DNA from: Pectobacterium sp. PL152
Lineage (GTDB): Bacteria; Pseudomonadota; Gammaproteobacteria; Enterobacterales; Enterobacteriaceae
Direction: 5' to 3'
Length of the DNA stretch: 64,000 nucleotides
Assembly: GCA_021907015.1 (NCBI GenBank)
Contig: CP091064.1
Coordinates: forward strand, 3,162,001 to 3,226,000
The notes beneath the pieces were generated by a model. It was not told the DNA's origin. It did no database searches and saw only the letters and a program-made list of their open reading frames with translations. Made by a program: the position numbers and the translations under genes. Position 1 is the stretch's first letter. Each line of letters opens with the position of its first letter. Positions 1 through 9,554 of this stretch are shown here, piece after piece.

Positions 1-1190
1 CGAGAAAAAGAGGCCGCGCCCTTGGCGTTCACTATGGGAACGCTGCAGCAGGCCTGCGGCAGACTTTGGGACATGAGTCCTCAGAAAGTGCTGGACATAG
101 CACAGAGCCTGTATGAGACACATAAAGCAACGTCTTATCCACGAACCGATTGTGGGTTTCTTCCTGAGTCAATGCGTGAGGAAATTCCTGATGTCCTGAG
201 TGCATTGGTGAAAATCGATCCCTCACTGCAGGAGTTGATTCCCCAGTTAGATACTCGCTTTGTTTCCCGCATATGGGACGATAAAAATATCACTGCCCAC
301 CACGGTATTATCCCGACACGGCATGTATCTGACATGTCGAAGATGAGCGAGCAGGAAAACAGGTTTACCTGCTGATCCGGAGACATTACCTCGCTCAGTT
401 TTTACCGCTGCATGAAGTCGATGCTACGCGGCTTTCTCTGAATATCGGAGGCCAGCTGTTTCAGACAACGGGTCGGGTCGTTGTTGTTCCTGGGTGGAAA
501 CGTTTGTTTAGTCAGCAGGATGACGGTGAGCATAAAGAGTCGGCGGCGGATGAGAAAGATCAATCTTTACCTATGCTGGTAAAAGGAGATAACTGTGCTG
601 TGACTGGCGCTGAGGTAAAGGCGCTGAAAACAAAGCCTCCCCAGTATTTTACCTTCCAATCTTTGATTGCGGCCATGATGAACGCTGCGGCGTATGTGAC
701 CGATTTAACATTGAAAAAAGTACTGAAAGAGAACGCAGGGTTAGGGACGGAAGCGACGCGTGGTGGGATTGTCGAAACGTTACTTGCACGTAATTTCATC
801 ATCATAAAAGGTCGCTACTTGCGTGCAACAGATATTGCGATGGATCTTATCGACGCTTTACCTCACGCATTAAAGGAACCGGGTATGACGGCGCTTTGGG
901 AGCAGGCGCTCGATGAGGTTGCTAAAGGGAAAATGACACTGGATAACTTTATGTCCCGGCAAACTCAGTGGATTTGTCAGCTTGTTTCCCTGGGCGCTCA
1001 ACAAGATGTTGTCGTTCGCGTTCCTCCTACGCCTGCTTGCCCGCTTTGTGGTAGTAAGACGCGGTTACGAAAAGGGGTAAAGGGATCGTTTTATGGTTGT
1101 GAGAAATATCCTGACTGTAAGGGGATGATTAACATCCCTGGCCAAGGCAAGAATACGGCACCTAAAACACGGAAGAAAAAGCAGAATTAA
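1..1190 (+). CDS. topB: DNA topoisomerase III, ICE type (3' part)
   Basis: This is the C-terminal part of a type IA topoisomerase, which relaxes and decatenates DNA through a transient single-strand break. The gene enters from the left edge, so the N-terminal Toprim domain and the catalytic Tyr region are not seen. The segment YETHKATSYPRTDCGFLP is the conserved stretch that precedes or includes the active-site tyrosine. A C-terminal zinc ribbon is visible (CPLCGSK near position 1040, then CEKYPDC). The frame breaks near 355-360 in an A-run; adding one A gives a continuous reading into VYLLIRRHYLAQF. It lies upstream of an ssb gene, as in other SPI-7-like elements, which suggests a role in processing the element during replication or transfer. 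Confidence 0.9.
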
Positions 1191-1536
1191 CTGATTGCAG
1201 GCGGGGGATGAGTTGTTATTGTGCATCCGGCTCTGAAGCCGCACCCGTGACTGCGGTCTCTGTCAGCGTTTGCATAGCGTTGTCAGTGAACAGTCTGACT
1301 GACAGCTCCCTCACCTGAGAGCCGAGTCTGAAGGCACTAAAACTCCGTGAAACCAGTGTCGGGTCCTGAACATACCCCGGAGCTACCAGAAAACAGATAT
1401 ACCGAAGATCGATGGTGCAGATCGTATGGCGGTGCCTTGTGGCACCGCTTTTTTATTTTCATTCTTCGATGATGAGTTTTTCCATAGCCGGAAGATTGAC
1501 TTCTTTTTCACCAGGTTTAATGATTAACAGGCCAAT
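1191..1536. other. noncoding stretch with terminator
   Basis: This region holds no convincing gene. It has small hairpins (for example CGGCT/AGCCG near 1228-1243) and a strong intrinsic terminator at 1429-1455. A TTGACT hexamer at 1496-1501 lies just before the STAXI-like element and could be a -35 box, but I see no good -10 partner. Confidence 0.5.
1429..1455 (+). terminator. intrinsic terminator
   Basis: A perfect 8-bp stem, GCGGTGCC/GGCACCGC, with loop TTGT is followed by six T. It probably ends the topB transcript and insulates the following STAXI-like element. Confidence 0.85.
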
Positions 1537-1696
1537 CGTTGTCTCTGACAACTGCCAATGTTCCGGTGATTTGAGAGGAACGCCTTCGGGTAATCACATG
1601 CCAATGCCATCGTTAACCTGAGAGATGGCGCTTTCGAGCGGTAAATCTGTTTAACCTTTGAAAACAGAGACCGAATACCGGTTAAGGCCCACTTCA
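1537..1696 (+). ncRNA. STAXI-like structured element, copy 1
   Basis: A hairpin GTTGTC/GACAAC is followed by three consecutive pseudoknot units. Unit 1 pairs GTTCC/GGAAC, and its loop word GTGATT pairs with the downstream AATCAC around a GCC-TTCG-GGT hairpin. Unit 2 pairs GCCATC/GATGGC and is followed by CGCT-TTCG-AGCG. Unit 3 pairs CTGTTT/AAACAG, and loop TTAACC pairs with GGTTAA. Near-identical elements lie at 51774 and 53666 with compensatory changes. Repeated pseudoknots with TTCG loops beside topB and ssb match the described STAXI motif (Ssb, Topoisomerase, Antirestriction, XerDC Integrase). Whether it acts as RNA or as single-stranded DNA is not known. Confidence 0.8.
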
Positions 1697-1726
1697 CTCA
1701 TACAGCCAGTCAAAGGCTCAATTGTC

Positions 1727-1809
1727 TTTGACTCCCCTGCGGGAAACATACTCCCGCCAGGGATGACTGTTTCTCCGCTACCTGTTTATTTTTTACCCGG
1801 AGAAACATC
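1727..1809 (+). promoter_or_regulatory. A/anti-A/A leader of the STY4534-like gene
   Basis: GGGAAACA (1741-1748) and the Shine-Dalgarno segment CGGAGAAACA (1798-1807) can both pair with TGTTTCTCCG (1768-1777). Pairing with the downstream copy is a perfect 10 bp and hides the SD. The upstream copy competes for the same strand and also forms GCGGG/CCCGC locally. This is the same design as the leaders at 53.8-61.5 kb, with a different sequence. Confidence 0.75.
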
Positions 1810-2312
1810 ATGACTGCAAATAAATCTACCCAGAATCAAGCTACTAGCACTCAAAATGGCAAAAGCAATGAGTACTTCAATCTGAATGTTACTGGATTGG
1901 GGTATCTGAGCGATATTCGCCATGTTACTGGACCGAATGGCCCATTCATCAGCTGTGTCATCAATGCCTTAAGTGGTCAGAAAGACAATGCGAATTATGT
2001 TCGCTTTGACGTGACCCCAGCAGGTAAAGAGACCATCGCTTTGATTAAACGCTGCGAAAAAGCTGTTGATGAAGACAAAAGGTGTTGATTAATTTCACAC
2101 TGAGCAATCTGTCTCCCAGTATCTTTACTCTGAACTCTGGTGACCATGCCGGTGAACAACGTGTCAGCCTCAAAGCCCGTTTAATCAAGATCACCAGGAT
2201 TAAAGTGGGTCAAGAAGAAGTCTACAAAGCCGAGAAGTCTGATTCATCTGACTCCACGCCGATTCAGAACAGCCCTGTGGATTCTAAAGCGTATGCGGAG
2301 AATTCGTTCTAA
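1810..2312 (+). CDS. STY4534-family ICE protein (DUF3577)
   Basis: This is a protein of about 167 residues of the DUF3577 / STY4534 family, found beside ssb and topB in SPI-7-like ICEs and usually annotated as an ICE replication-related protein. The N-terminal part contains NLNVTGLGYLSDIRHV and the C-terminal part GEQRVSLKARLIKITRIKV. The frame breaks near 2078 at 'gacaaaagg'; one more A joins the two halves. The start at 1810 is supported by the SD CGGAGAAACA and the A/anti-A/A leader. The biochemical function is unknown; a role in element replication or ssDNA handling is inferred from its neighbours. Confidence 0.8.
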
Positions 2313-2339
2313 TTCGTTCTGATAACAAGCATCCCTTAA

Positions 2340-2359
2340 CCCCTCTGCTTGCAGAGGGC
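2340..2359 (+). terminator. hairpin between STY4534-like gene and ssb
   Basis: CCCTCT/AGAGGG with the extra pair GC/GC forms a perfect short hairpin just upstream of the ssb ribosome-binding site. No T-run follows, so it may act as an mRNA processing or attenuation structure rather than a terminator. Confidence 0.4.
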
Positions 2360-2381
2360 TTCAACAGGCAGGAGAAAGATT

Positions 2382-2930
2382 ATGGCTTCACGTGGCGTAA
2401 ATAAAGTAACACTTATCGGATTTTTGGGGCAGGATCCTGAAGTTCGTTATATGCCAAATGGTAACGCAGTTACTGGTATTACTATGGCAACGTCAGAAAC
2501 CTGGCGCGATAAACAAACTGGCGAAGAGAAAGAGCGTACTGAATGGCACCGTGTGGTGATATTCGGCAAGCTTGCAGAAATCGCTGGAGAGTATTTGCGT
2601 AAAGGGTCTCAGGTTTACATTGAAGGGCAACTTCAAACACGTAAGTGGCAAGACAGTGCGGGTGTAGATCGTTGGACGACCGAAATTGTAGTCAGCCAGC
2701 GTGGCACGATGCAGATGTTAGGATCTCGCCCGAACGATGGAAATAACAATCAAAGTGCAGCCAATACTGCATGGGGAAAACCTCAGCAGCCAGCTGCACA
2801 GGCGCAGAGTGGTATGCCTCAGTCTCAACGTCCAGCAGGCAATGAACCGCCAATGGACTTCGACGACGATATACCGTTTCTTGGGTTTGGTTATGGTGTA
2901 TGTCGCAAAGCGATTTATGCCATTTCTTAA
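2382..2930 (+). CDS. ssb: single-stranded DNA-binding protein
   Basis: This is a 182-residue SSB. The OB-fold runs from residues 1 to about 110 ([20 protein letters not shown], then [22 protein letters not shown]). A Q/N/P-rich linker follows, then the acidic tip DFDDDIPF that recruits partner proteins in SSBs. Here the tip is followed by about 16 further residues ([16 protein letters not shown]) rather than ending the protein, a tail I associate with mobile-element SSBs. The start at 2382 follows a GGAGAAAG SD. It should protect the transferred single strand. This is one of the few long genes in the region with no frameshift. Confidence 0.95.
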   Translation: MASRGVNKVTLIGFLGQDPEVRYMPNGNAVTGITMATSETWRDKQTGEEKERTEWHRVVIFGKLAEIAGEYLRKGSQVYIEGQLQTRKWQDSAGVDRWTTEIVVSQRGTMQMLGSRPNDGNNNQSAANTAWGKPQQPAAQAQSGMPQSQRPAGNEPPMDFDDDIPFLGFGYGVCRKAIYAIS

Positions 2931-2936
2931 TCTCAT

Positions 2937-2964
2937 GCGCCAGGGTTGTTCTGGCGCTTTTCTT
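2937..2964 (+). terminator. intrinsic terminator after ssb
   Basis: GCGCCAG/CTGGCGC forms a perfect 7-bp stem with a 7-nt loop and is followed by TTTTCTT. Confidence 0.8.
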
Positions 2965-2975
2965 ATTTACCTTTC

Positions 2976-3031
2976 CTTGCGGGAGAATTTTCCCGCGGGG
3001 AAGTTCTCCTAATGAACCGAATTAGGAGAAT
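2976..3031 (+). promoter_or_regulatory. A/anti-A/A leader of the 3032 gene
   Basis: TTCTCCTAAT (3004-3013) pairs perfectly over 10 bp with ATTAGGAGAA (3021-3030), which contains the SD. An upstream GGAGAATT (2982-2989) mimics the SD and competes for the same strand. This is the same architecture as the 1727 leader and the 53.8-61.5 kb leaders. Confidence 0.7.
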
Positions 3032-3616
3032 ATGATGAACAATATACCTTCTTTTTTTCATACACCTTATGAGCCAGGCATTTCGCTACGTGAAGATATC
3101 TTCAACAGACAATTCATTGCTGAAGTCATGGGCAGCGTTGAGTATTTGGAAGATGATCGGAATCAGGGTTCCTTTTACCGAACTGAATCACTTCAAATCT
3201 CTGGCGGTGCCACTATTGCAGAGATTATTGACCGATTAATGGTTATTAATCGCAGTGATAGCTGGCCGATTCGTGATGAAGAGGCTGATTACTATGATCC
3301 CGAGTTGGGGCATGACTGTGGGCCACAAAGTTTTTATCCTAGCCAGATCAGAATTCTAGATAGATTCGGAAAGCTGGTTCTCGGTGGTGTCTTTGCTGGG
3401 GATGGCATTCAGTGGACTAAGCCAGTTTCTAGTGATGTTGAGGCGAATCAATTGTATTCCCAATGTGAAGAACTCCGCAAAGAAGCGGCGATTGAAGCAT
3501 CATGGGATAATTATTCGACCGCGGAACGAATGAGAGATAAGGCAAACACTCTATTGCTTGCTGATGTCGATCGGCACTGGCGGCAGCATCCGGAGATTCT
3601 TGCTCTTGCTAGCTAA
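3032..3616 (+). CDS. hypothetical protein, 194 aa
   Basis: I do not recognise a family. The protein is acidic with no signal peptide or membrane segment. The N-terminal half is hydrophilic, residues 60-75 contain SGGATIAEIIDRLMVINR, and the C-terminal half is helical and charged (QCEELRKEAAIEASW). The start at 3032 fits the strong SD AGGAGAA seven bases upstream; a second ATG follows at once. The reading frame is intact. Its private A/anti-A/A leader and its place after ssb suggest an early-expressed ICE function. Confidence 0.7.
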   Translation: MMNNIPSFFHTPYEPGISLREDIFNRQFIAEVMGSVEYLEDDRNQGSFYRTESLQISGGATIAEIIDRLMVINRSDSWPIRDEEADYYDPELGHDCGPQSFYPSQIRILDRFGKLVLGGVFAGDGIQWTKPVSSDVEANQLYSQCEELRKEAAIEASWDNYSTAERMRDKANTLLLADVDRHWRQHPEILALAS

Positions 3617-3686
3617 ATTGACGGGTACTTTCTTACATGACAGACTTAGTAAAACACTTACTTTTTCTGTGATTCTTCGGGGTAAA

Positions 3687-4124
3687 ATGGCTACTCATAC
3701 TCGATACGAGACTGATGTTGTCGCCTGGTCTAATGAGCAGGCTGAACTTTTACGCTCCGGTAAATTTTCAGAGATCGACTGCGAGAATATCGCGGAGGAG
3801 ATTGCAGACGTGGGTAAGAGCGAACAACGGGAGCTGGCAAGCCGTATGGCTGTCTTGATTGCCCACCTGCTGAAATGGAAATATCAACCGGAACGCCGTG
3901 GTTCGAGCTGGGAAAAGACGATTAAGGCACAGCGCAAAGATGTTGCGTATGCGTTGAAAGAGTCTCCCAGCCTGAAAACCAAGCTGAATGACCCTGATTG
4001 GTATGATGTGATCTGGTCTAAAGCCGTGGCTATTGCTGCGTCGGAAACACAGCTTGAAAACTTGCCGGACGAACAAATCTGGACAGTAGACGAGGTGTTG
4101 TACGCTGAGTTTTGGCCAAATTAA
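3687..4124 (+). CDS. DUF29-family protein
   Basis: This 145-residue protein has the DUF29 pattern: YETDVVAWSNEQAELLRSG, IDCENIAEEIADVGKSEQREL, and LIAHLLKWKYQPERRGSSW followed by an acidic helical tail. DUF29 proteins are common in cyanobacteria and on mobile elements, and I know of no established biochemical role. The frame is open upstream to 3558, but the ATG at 3687 begins the conserved part. It overlaps nothing and is followed by a terminator, so it is probably a stand-alone accessory gene. Confidence 0.8.
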   Translation: MATHTRYETDVVAWSNEQAELLRSGKFSEIDCENIAEEIADVGKSEQRELASRMAVLIAHLLKWKYQPERRGSSWEKTIKAQRKDVAYALKESPSLKTKLNDPDWYDVIWSKAVAIAASETQLENLPDEQIWTVDEVLYAEFWPN

Positions 4125-4150
4125 CTGATCCTCTGTAGTAATAGGGCGCT

Positions 4151-4178
4151 AACGCTGGCTTCGGTCAGCGTTTTTCTT
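4151..4178 (+). terminator. intrinsic terminator
   Basis: AACGCTG/CAGCGTT is a 7-bp stem whose loop includes TTCG, followed by TTTCTTT. It separates the ssb region from the pil operon. Confidence 0.85.
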
Positions 4179-4271
4179 TCTGAGCACGTTTTTAGTTTAG
4201 CGTTGTTCAGTCCCGGCTTGTCGGCAGAATAACCACCTGATTTTGAGATTTCTCTTAAATGGTGGAGACTG

Positions 4272-5599
4272 ATGACGACAAGACTTATACGGCCCCCTCG
4301 AAATACCCCAGCGCTGGCATGCCTGTCTGCTGCTGCAATGTTGGTAGCGGGGTGTGCTCAACAGACAACGACGTCTTCAGTTTCCCGTCAGAACGTCTCC
4401 CCCAGAGTGAACGACATTTATCAAAATCGCTCACCTGAAGTTGTACGCTATGATCGCTATACGCTGGTCAGCACCCGCCCTGCGGATTCACAACGCGATC
4501 CTCTGAATCAAATGATCGACATCACGATGCCGCCGCAACTGGTGCGTAGCGTCGGTGATGGATTTCGTTATTTGCTGCTTGAATCGGGGTATTCATTATG
4601 TCCCAGCAGTTCATCGATGTTCACTGAACTGTTGAGTCGCCCCTTACCTGGCGTACAGCGCTCAATTGGCCCCGTTCGGTTAAGTGAGGCATTACAGATA
4701 GTGGCGGGGCCCGCGTGGCGGTTACGTGTTGACGATGTGAATCGTGAAGTCTGCTTTGTTCTGCGTGATGAATATCGTTCGTTTGCGCCAGCCGCCTCCG
4801 TTGCATTGTCTACCGTACCTGCTAAACCGGCCATTTCAACGTCGCCGAAGACTTCCGGAAACCCTTTTGCTAACACGGGGACGCAGACGAAATCAGGCAT
4901 GTTAAAACCTGACAGCCAGCCCTTACCTGTACCAACCCTGACAACGCTTTCGCCGACAGCGACAGAGAGTAAACCTTCTGTATTGGTTACGGAGGCACCT
5001 GTTGTGAACAAGCCAGTCGCTTCTGCCGCCATATCGAAACCTTCTACTGCCACCCAAACAACTCCGTTGTCTGCACCGAAATCCTCAGTCGCTCCAGTCC
5101 CAGCCACAAAACCATCCCTGGCTCCGACGACAGCATTGCCGCCGGCTCCTGTCGCGCAGCCGCCGAAAAAGAGGAAACGACAACGCTGCTTTCGACGCCG
5201 TCGAAAACAATCCCGGCAGTCGCTGCAACTGTGGTTCCTGCGCCAGTCGCTTCTCCCGCTGTGGCTTCTGAACCCAAGCCAGCACCTGTTATTACACCCG
5301 TCTGGAAAGCCGATCCCGACACCACCACGTTACGTGAGTTTTTGACGCGAAAGGCTTCCTCAGTCGATTGCCCCTATGGCGGAAAATGGGCCGTCATTTG
5401 GCCGATCAATGTCGATTATCCCCTTCCTCCTCGTCTGGTTATCCATGGCAGTTTCGATGCCTTTGTTAATCGCATTTTTTATTTATATGGGCCAGAAAGA
5501 GTTGATGGGAAGGTCGATACCCCGATCTATGGTCTCGCTAATCGCAGTCAGTGTGTCGTGGTGGTCTCTGATAAACCCCTGAAAACAGGGCCAAACTGA
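4272..5599 (+). CDS. pilL: conjugative pilus lipoprotein PilL
   Basis: This is the first gene of the type IVb conjugative pilus operon. The N-terminus has a lipoprotein signal with lipobox LVAGC near residue 28. A conserved globular part follows (MPPQLVRSVGDGFRYLLLESGYSLCP, then RSIGPVRLSEALQIVAGPAWRL). A long Pro/Ser/Thr/Ala-rich linker leads to a C-terminal TcpQ-like domain (LREFLTRKASSVDCPYGGKWAVIW). The frame breaks near 5165 in the A-run of 'ccgaaaaagagg'; one added A restores it. The stop overlaps the pilM start as TGATG. The likely role is outer-membrane or periplasmic assembly of the mating pilus. Confidence 0.88.
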
Positions 5600-6050
5600 T
5601 GCAAGGCATGTTGGTGTTAATGGCGTTGTTAGTCCTGCTCGGTGGGTATCAAGGGGCTCGCTCTGCCGGTGATGCGTTGGGTTATTCGGTCATTGAAACC
5701 TCCACGGCGCGGCACATGCTGCAGACTGCGAACACACTTGGCAGGCTGAAGGCTCAGGGGATAAACGTGTTGTCTTTATGTCCCGGGAATCGCCCCTCAA
5801 ATCTACTTTCGATTCCTGGATTGGAAGATAACTCAGACCCAGACATTTACTGTACCGAACATAACGGACGGGTTGTTGTGTGGGCAAAGAAAAGCCGGGC
5901 ATGGCCAGAGTATTACGTGAATTATCCCGTGACTCGCGGCTTCTGGCTCGTATCAGCGACGGCCGAGTGAATACCCTGGTTGACCCTGCCCCTTGGTCAG
6001 TTCCATTGCCTGCCAGTGTCATGGAAGGCTCGTTGGTATACATCAACTAA
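5599..6050 (+). CDS. pilM: pilus assembly protein PilM
   Basis: This is a small inner-membrane protein in the usual PilM position between pilL and pilN. It starts with one hydrophobic segment (MLVLMALLVLLGGYQGA) followed by a periplasmic domain. The frame breaks near 5890 in the A-run of 'gcaaagaaaagcc'; the rest reads RVLRELSRDSRLLARISDGRV and ends at 6050. It overlaps pilL by TGATG, indicating translational coupling. PilM is a poorly characterised component of the R64-type thin pilus machinery. Confidence 0.8.
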
Positions 6051-6063
6051 GAGAAGACGGACG

Positions 6064-7727
6064 ATGTCACAATTTACTCCTCATTTTACTTACCGGAACG
6101 TTGCGTTGGCATTGCTCGTCTCTACGGTCCTGAATGGTTGTGCTACCAAAGGATTTCGTGATGCGGATGATCAAGCTGAGCGGGATATCCGGACCGCTGA
6201 GCAGTTGCATGGATTATCTCGCAAGCAGCCTTCCTCGCCTTCACTGGTCTGGGTCGATGAGCCTTGGGTTAATCCCCGGCCTATTCGTGTCAGCGCACGC
6301 GCGCAACAGGTTAAGTTACCGCCATGTAGCCTGACATTGATTATTGATGGCAGTTTGTCTTTGTATGAAGTGGGCCAGCGCATTACCCGCAGTTGTGGGT
6401 TCCCTGTCGTGATAACGCCTGATGCCGTGAGCGCGCTGTCCGGTTCAGTTTCACAGGGGGATCCGGGACAACTCGCGCTATCCAAGGGGCGCTTCCTCGT
6501 CCAGATGAAGGTGGGCGTCCCGCTCTAGGTAGTATTGGCGGCGTAACCTCTACCCAATCATTTTCACCGAATATCGGTGCAGGGCTGATTACGGATATCA
6601 GTTGGGAAGGCGAACCGCTGGGCGGAGCGTTGGATCAGATTACCTCTCGCTTGGGACTTAACTGGAAATTCGAAAACAATCAGGTGGTGCTGTACTACCT
6701 GGATACGCGAACTTACCGTCTCAAGGTTCTTAATGCCGAAACGGCGATGAACTCTAACTTAACGGGAACCAGCAGTTCGACGGCCGGTGGTGATAGCAGT
6801 TCGGTCAGTGGCAGTCAGAACTCAGGGCAGAGCACGAGCGTCAAGTTAGAAAGCAAAATTCATAATGATATCGGTCAGTCCATCAAATCGATGATCAGCT
6901 CATCTGGGAGCTGGCATCTGTCTGGTTCAACGGGTGAACTGGTTGTGACAGATGTTCCCCAGGTATTGGATAGGGTCGAGAGCTATATCGACAGTCTGAA
7001 TGTGCGTATGAATCGGATGGTCAAGCTTATGGTGAGCGTCTATTCGGTTCAGCGCAAGGGCTCCAGCCAGACATCACTGGACTGGTCTGTTGTGGCTAAG
7101 CGTCTCGATCGATTTGGCTTAACGTTGGCGGGGACGCCAACGGCCACGACTGCTGTTTCATCTGCAGGTATCAATGTTGTTGATGGAAAGTTTGCTGGAA
7201 CGACAGCGTTGTTTCGAGCGTTAGAGACGCAAGGCAAGGTGTCTGTTGTGATGGCTCATGAGGCGACGACGACTAATTTGGTTCCTGCGCCGTTTCAGAT
7301 TGCGGGTCAAATGGTTTATCTGAGGAACCAGAAAACAACGGTATCCGAAAATTATGCCACAACCGACATGGAGCCCGGCAGTATCACTACAGGGACACAG
7401 ATGACGCTGTTGCCGGATATTCGCGATGAGGGGGATATCCAGTTGCAGTTTAACTTCAGCCACTCCGATCCGGCACAGTTACGCAAAGAGTCATCTGAAG
7501 ACGGCAATACAAAAATGGAGATGCCGTATACCACCGTACGCAGTTTAAGTGAACGGGTTAACTTGAAACCAGGTCAGACCTTGATCGTCAGTGGCTATAA
7601 CTCCCGTAATCTGACTGCCTCTCGCGAAGGCGCATTCGATCCCGATGTCACTGTCGCCGGCGGTAGTAAATCCAGTGAAACTGATGATGTCACCCTGATT
7701 ATCGCCGTTACGCCGGTGCTGATGTGA
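6064..7727 (+). CDS. pilN: type IVb pilus secretin PilN
   Basis: This is an outer-membrane secretin lipoprotein that forms the pilus exit pore. The lipobox is VLNGC near residue 23. N-terminal domains are followed by a Ser/Thr/Gly-rich stretch, then a secretin core (MVKLMVSVYSVQRKG, ... MTLLPDIRDEGDIQLQFNFS, ... TTVRSLSERVNLKPGQTLIVSGY) and C-terminal DVTLIIAVTPVLM. One frameshift lies near 6480-6520; the bridging segment reads GSIGGVTSTQSFSPNIGAGL in the downstream frame. The total length of about 555 residues fits PilN of R64 and SPI-7. Confidence 0.9.
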
Positions 7728-7737
7728 GGGCGATAAA

Positions 7738-9043
7738 ATGATTATTGTCCCTCATGAGAACGGTGGACTGGTTGCAGGATTGCGCTGGGAGCCGCTGGCA
7801 GAAAAAGGCCCCTGCGTTTTGGGCGTGATGTCTTATCCCTGAAGCTAAACCCTGTTCGTGGGCGCAATAAAGTGACCCCAGCCTCCGATATTCATTCTGG
7901 TGCGCCAGCGGTTACGGGCGCTTGCCCATGGAGGCCTGGGCGGTTGTGGTCACTTGCCGCACTGGCAACGAACTGGACGGGGACAACGGGTATGGCGTCG
8001 TCCAACTCAGTGACGATGAATATGTGTTTTTAGCGACTATTAGTGGCGTTCCTGCTCTCAACGGCGACATTTGCGGTACGCGCGCCGATATGCTCGCTAT
8101 CACGCAGGAATTTATTGACCTCACCCCTGAGCCTGAGGCGGGATGGCATGTGGCTTCTACGCCGGAGGCCCCTGCGGTCCCCGCGGATATTCTGCCGCTA
8201 CGCCGTCGCGACTGGCCTGCACGTTATCGGCTGACGTGTCCTGCCAGAATACGGCGGACGTTACTGATTAGTGTGCCGGTGCTGTTTGCTGTCGGCATTG
8301 CAGGGATGTGGGGCGTGCAGTACTGGCAGAGCTGGTCCGCCCGCCAGGCCGAGGCTGCAAAAGCAAAGCTGGCCGCGATGGCTGCTGGGGGCAGTGAACT
8401 TTCTCAAAAAGAAAAACGTGTCTTGCCCCATCCGTGGGTGATGCAACCATCGGCTCAGACGTTGCTAACGGTCTGCGAGCGTAAGCTGGATGGTCTTCCT
8501 CTGGAGCTGGGTTTTTGGCCATTGTCCTCTGCCGACTGCCGAGCTGACGGTGTTATGACCGCATGGGTACGGGATAAGAACAATCGGCTGGCGACAGTTA
8601 ACCGCCTGATTCAGGCTGTGCGATCTCTTCCTGGCTCACCGGTTGTCTTTATCGATGAGAGTGGGGATAACGCGCAGGTGGCATTCTCCTATCCTGCGCT
8701 CCCCAGTGGCGGTGACGATCACGTGATTGACAGTGAAACTCACCGTCGACTTTTGCTGAGTTTCTTTCAGTCCCGGGGATCCCTCCGTCACTCCAGAATG
8801 TTCCGCCAACATCAACTCCGGTGGATGAAACGGTCGAGTGGATTCAGGACTGGAGCGCATTTGCCTTTTTCTCATACCTCTCGCTTAGCCCCTTCCTTTC
8901 AACTGGCAGGTTTGTCTGCGGTGGGACTCCGTCTGACGCGTATTGGACTGAAGGTTGAGGGGCGGTCACTGACTTGGTCATGGGATGGAACGGCTTACAG
9001 CCGTGCCCAGGACAGAATTGCACCAGAAGGAAGTACACCATGA
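7738..9043 (+). CDS. pilO: pilus assembly protein PilO
   Basis: This is a PilO2-type inner-membrane accessory protein. It starts MIIVPHENGGLVAGLRWEPL just after pilN. There is one transmembrane helix near 8270-8330 (TLLISVPVLFAVGIAGMWGV), a coiled segment (SARQAEAAKAKLAAM), and a periplasmic domain ending TWSWDGTAYSRAQDRIAPEG. The frame is broken at least four times (near 7805, 7920, 8775 and 8865), with good coding sense on both sides of each break. The stop overlaps the pilP start as ATGATG. It probably links the secretin with the PilQ/PilR motor. Confidence 0.82.
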
Positions 9044-9554
9044 TGAAAATTTTTCCCTATTCTCGTTGCTGTTTACGGCATCGGTATTGGCGTCTGATAT
9101 GACGGAAATTAGTCCTGTTCCGTCCGGTGATGTCCTGGTTTCTGATGAACCGACAGTCAGGGCGCTGAGAGCTGTCGAGCTAGAAATCGATTTATTAAAA
9201 ACACAGCAGGCGCGTCAGGACGCGCAGAACGCACTGGCGGAAAGTCGGTTGAAGGGGCAAACGCTGAAGAACCGGCCCGATATGTTACTGCCTTCAGTCT
9301 CACCTGGTGTTGGGCTGGGTACGGCGAGCAAAGGCTCTGGCACTGGGGTAAGCCTAGCGATTACGGCTGCGCGGTTGAAAGAGATATGGAGTGAAAACAG
9401 AACGCTGCGCGCGGCTGCCGAGTTTAACGGTCGCCGTATCGTGCTTCAACCAGGCGATACCTGGCCAGGTAGTGAGCATCGAGTGAAAAGCATCACGTCA
9501 CGTGGTGTTGAACTTAACAACGGACAGGTAATCCAGACGGGGGTAGCACAGTAA
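9040..9554 (+). CDS. pilP: pilus assembly protein PilP
   Basis: This is a small periplasmic pilus protein. Restoring one T in the T-run near 9050 gives a signal peptide MKIFSLFSLLFTASVLASDM. Next comes a helical/coiled region (RAVELEIDLLKTQQARQDA), a Gly/Ser linker, and a compact C-terminal domain of the PilP/GspC kind (LKEIWSENRTLRAAAEFNGRR, ... SITSRGVELNNGQVIQ). The stop overlaps pilQ (TAATG). The start at 9040 or 9043 overlaps the pilO stop. Confidence 0.85.

Noticed and set aside
4568..5107. Minus-strand open frame of 179 codons within pilL
   Set aside because: Antisense shadow of the Pro/Ala/Thr-rich pilL linker; low-complexity codons commonly leave the reverse strand open.
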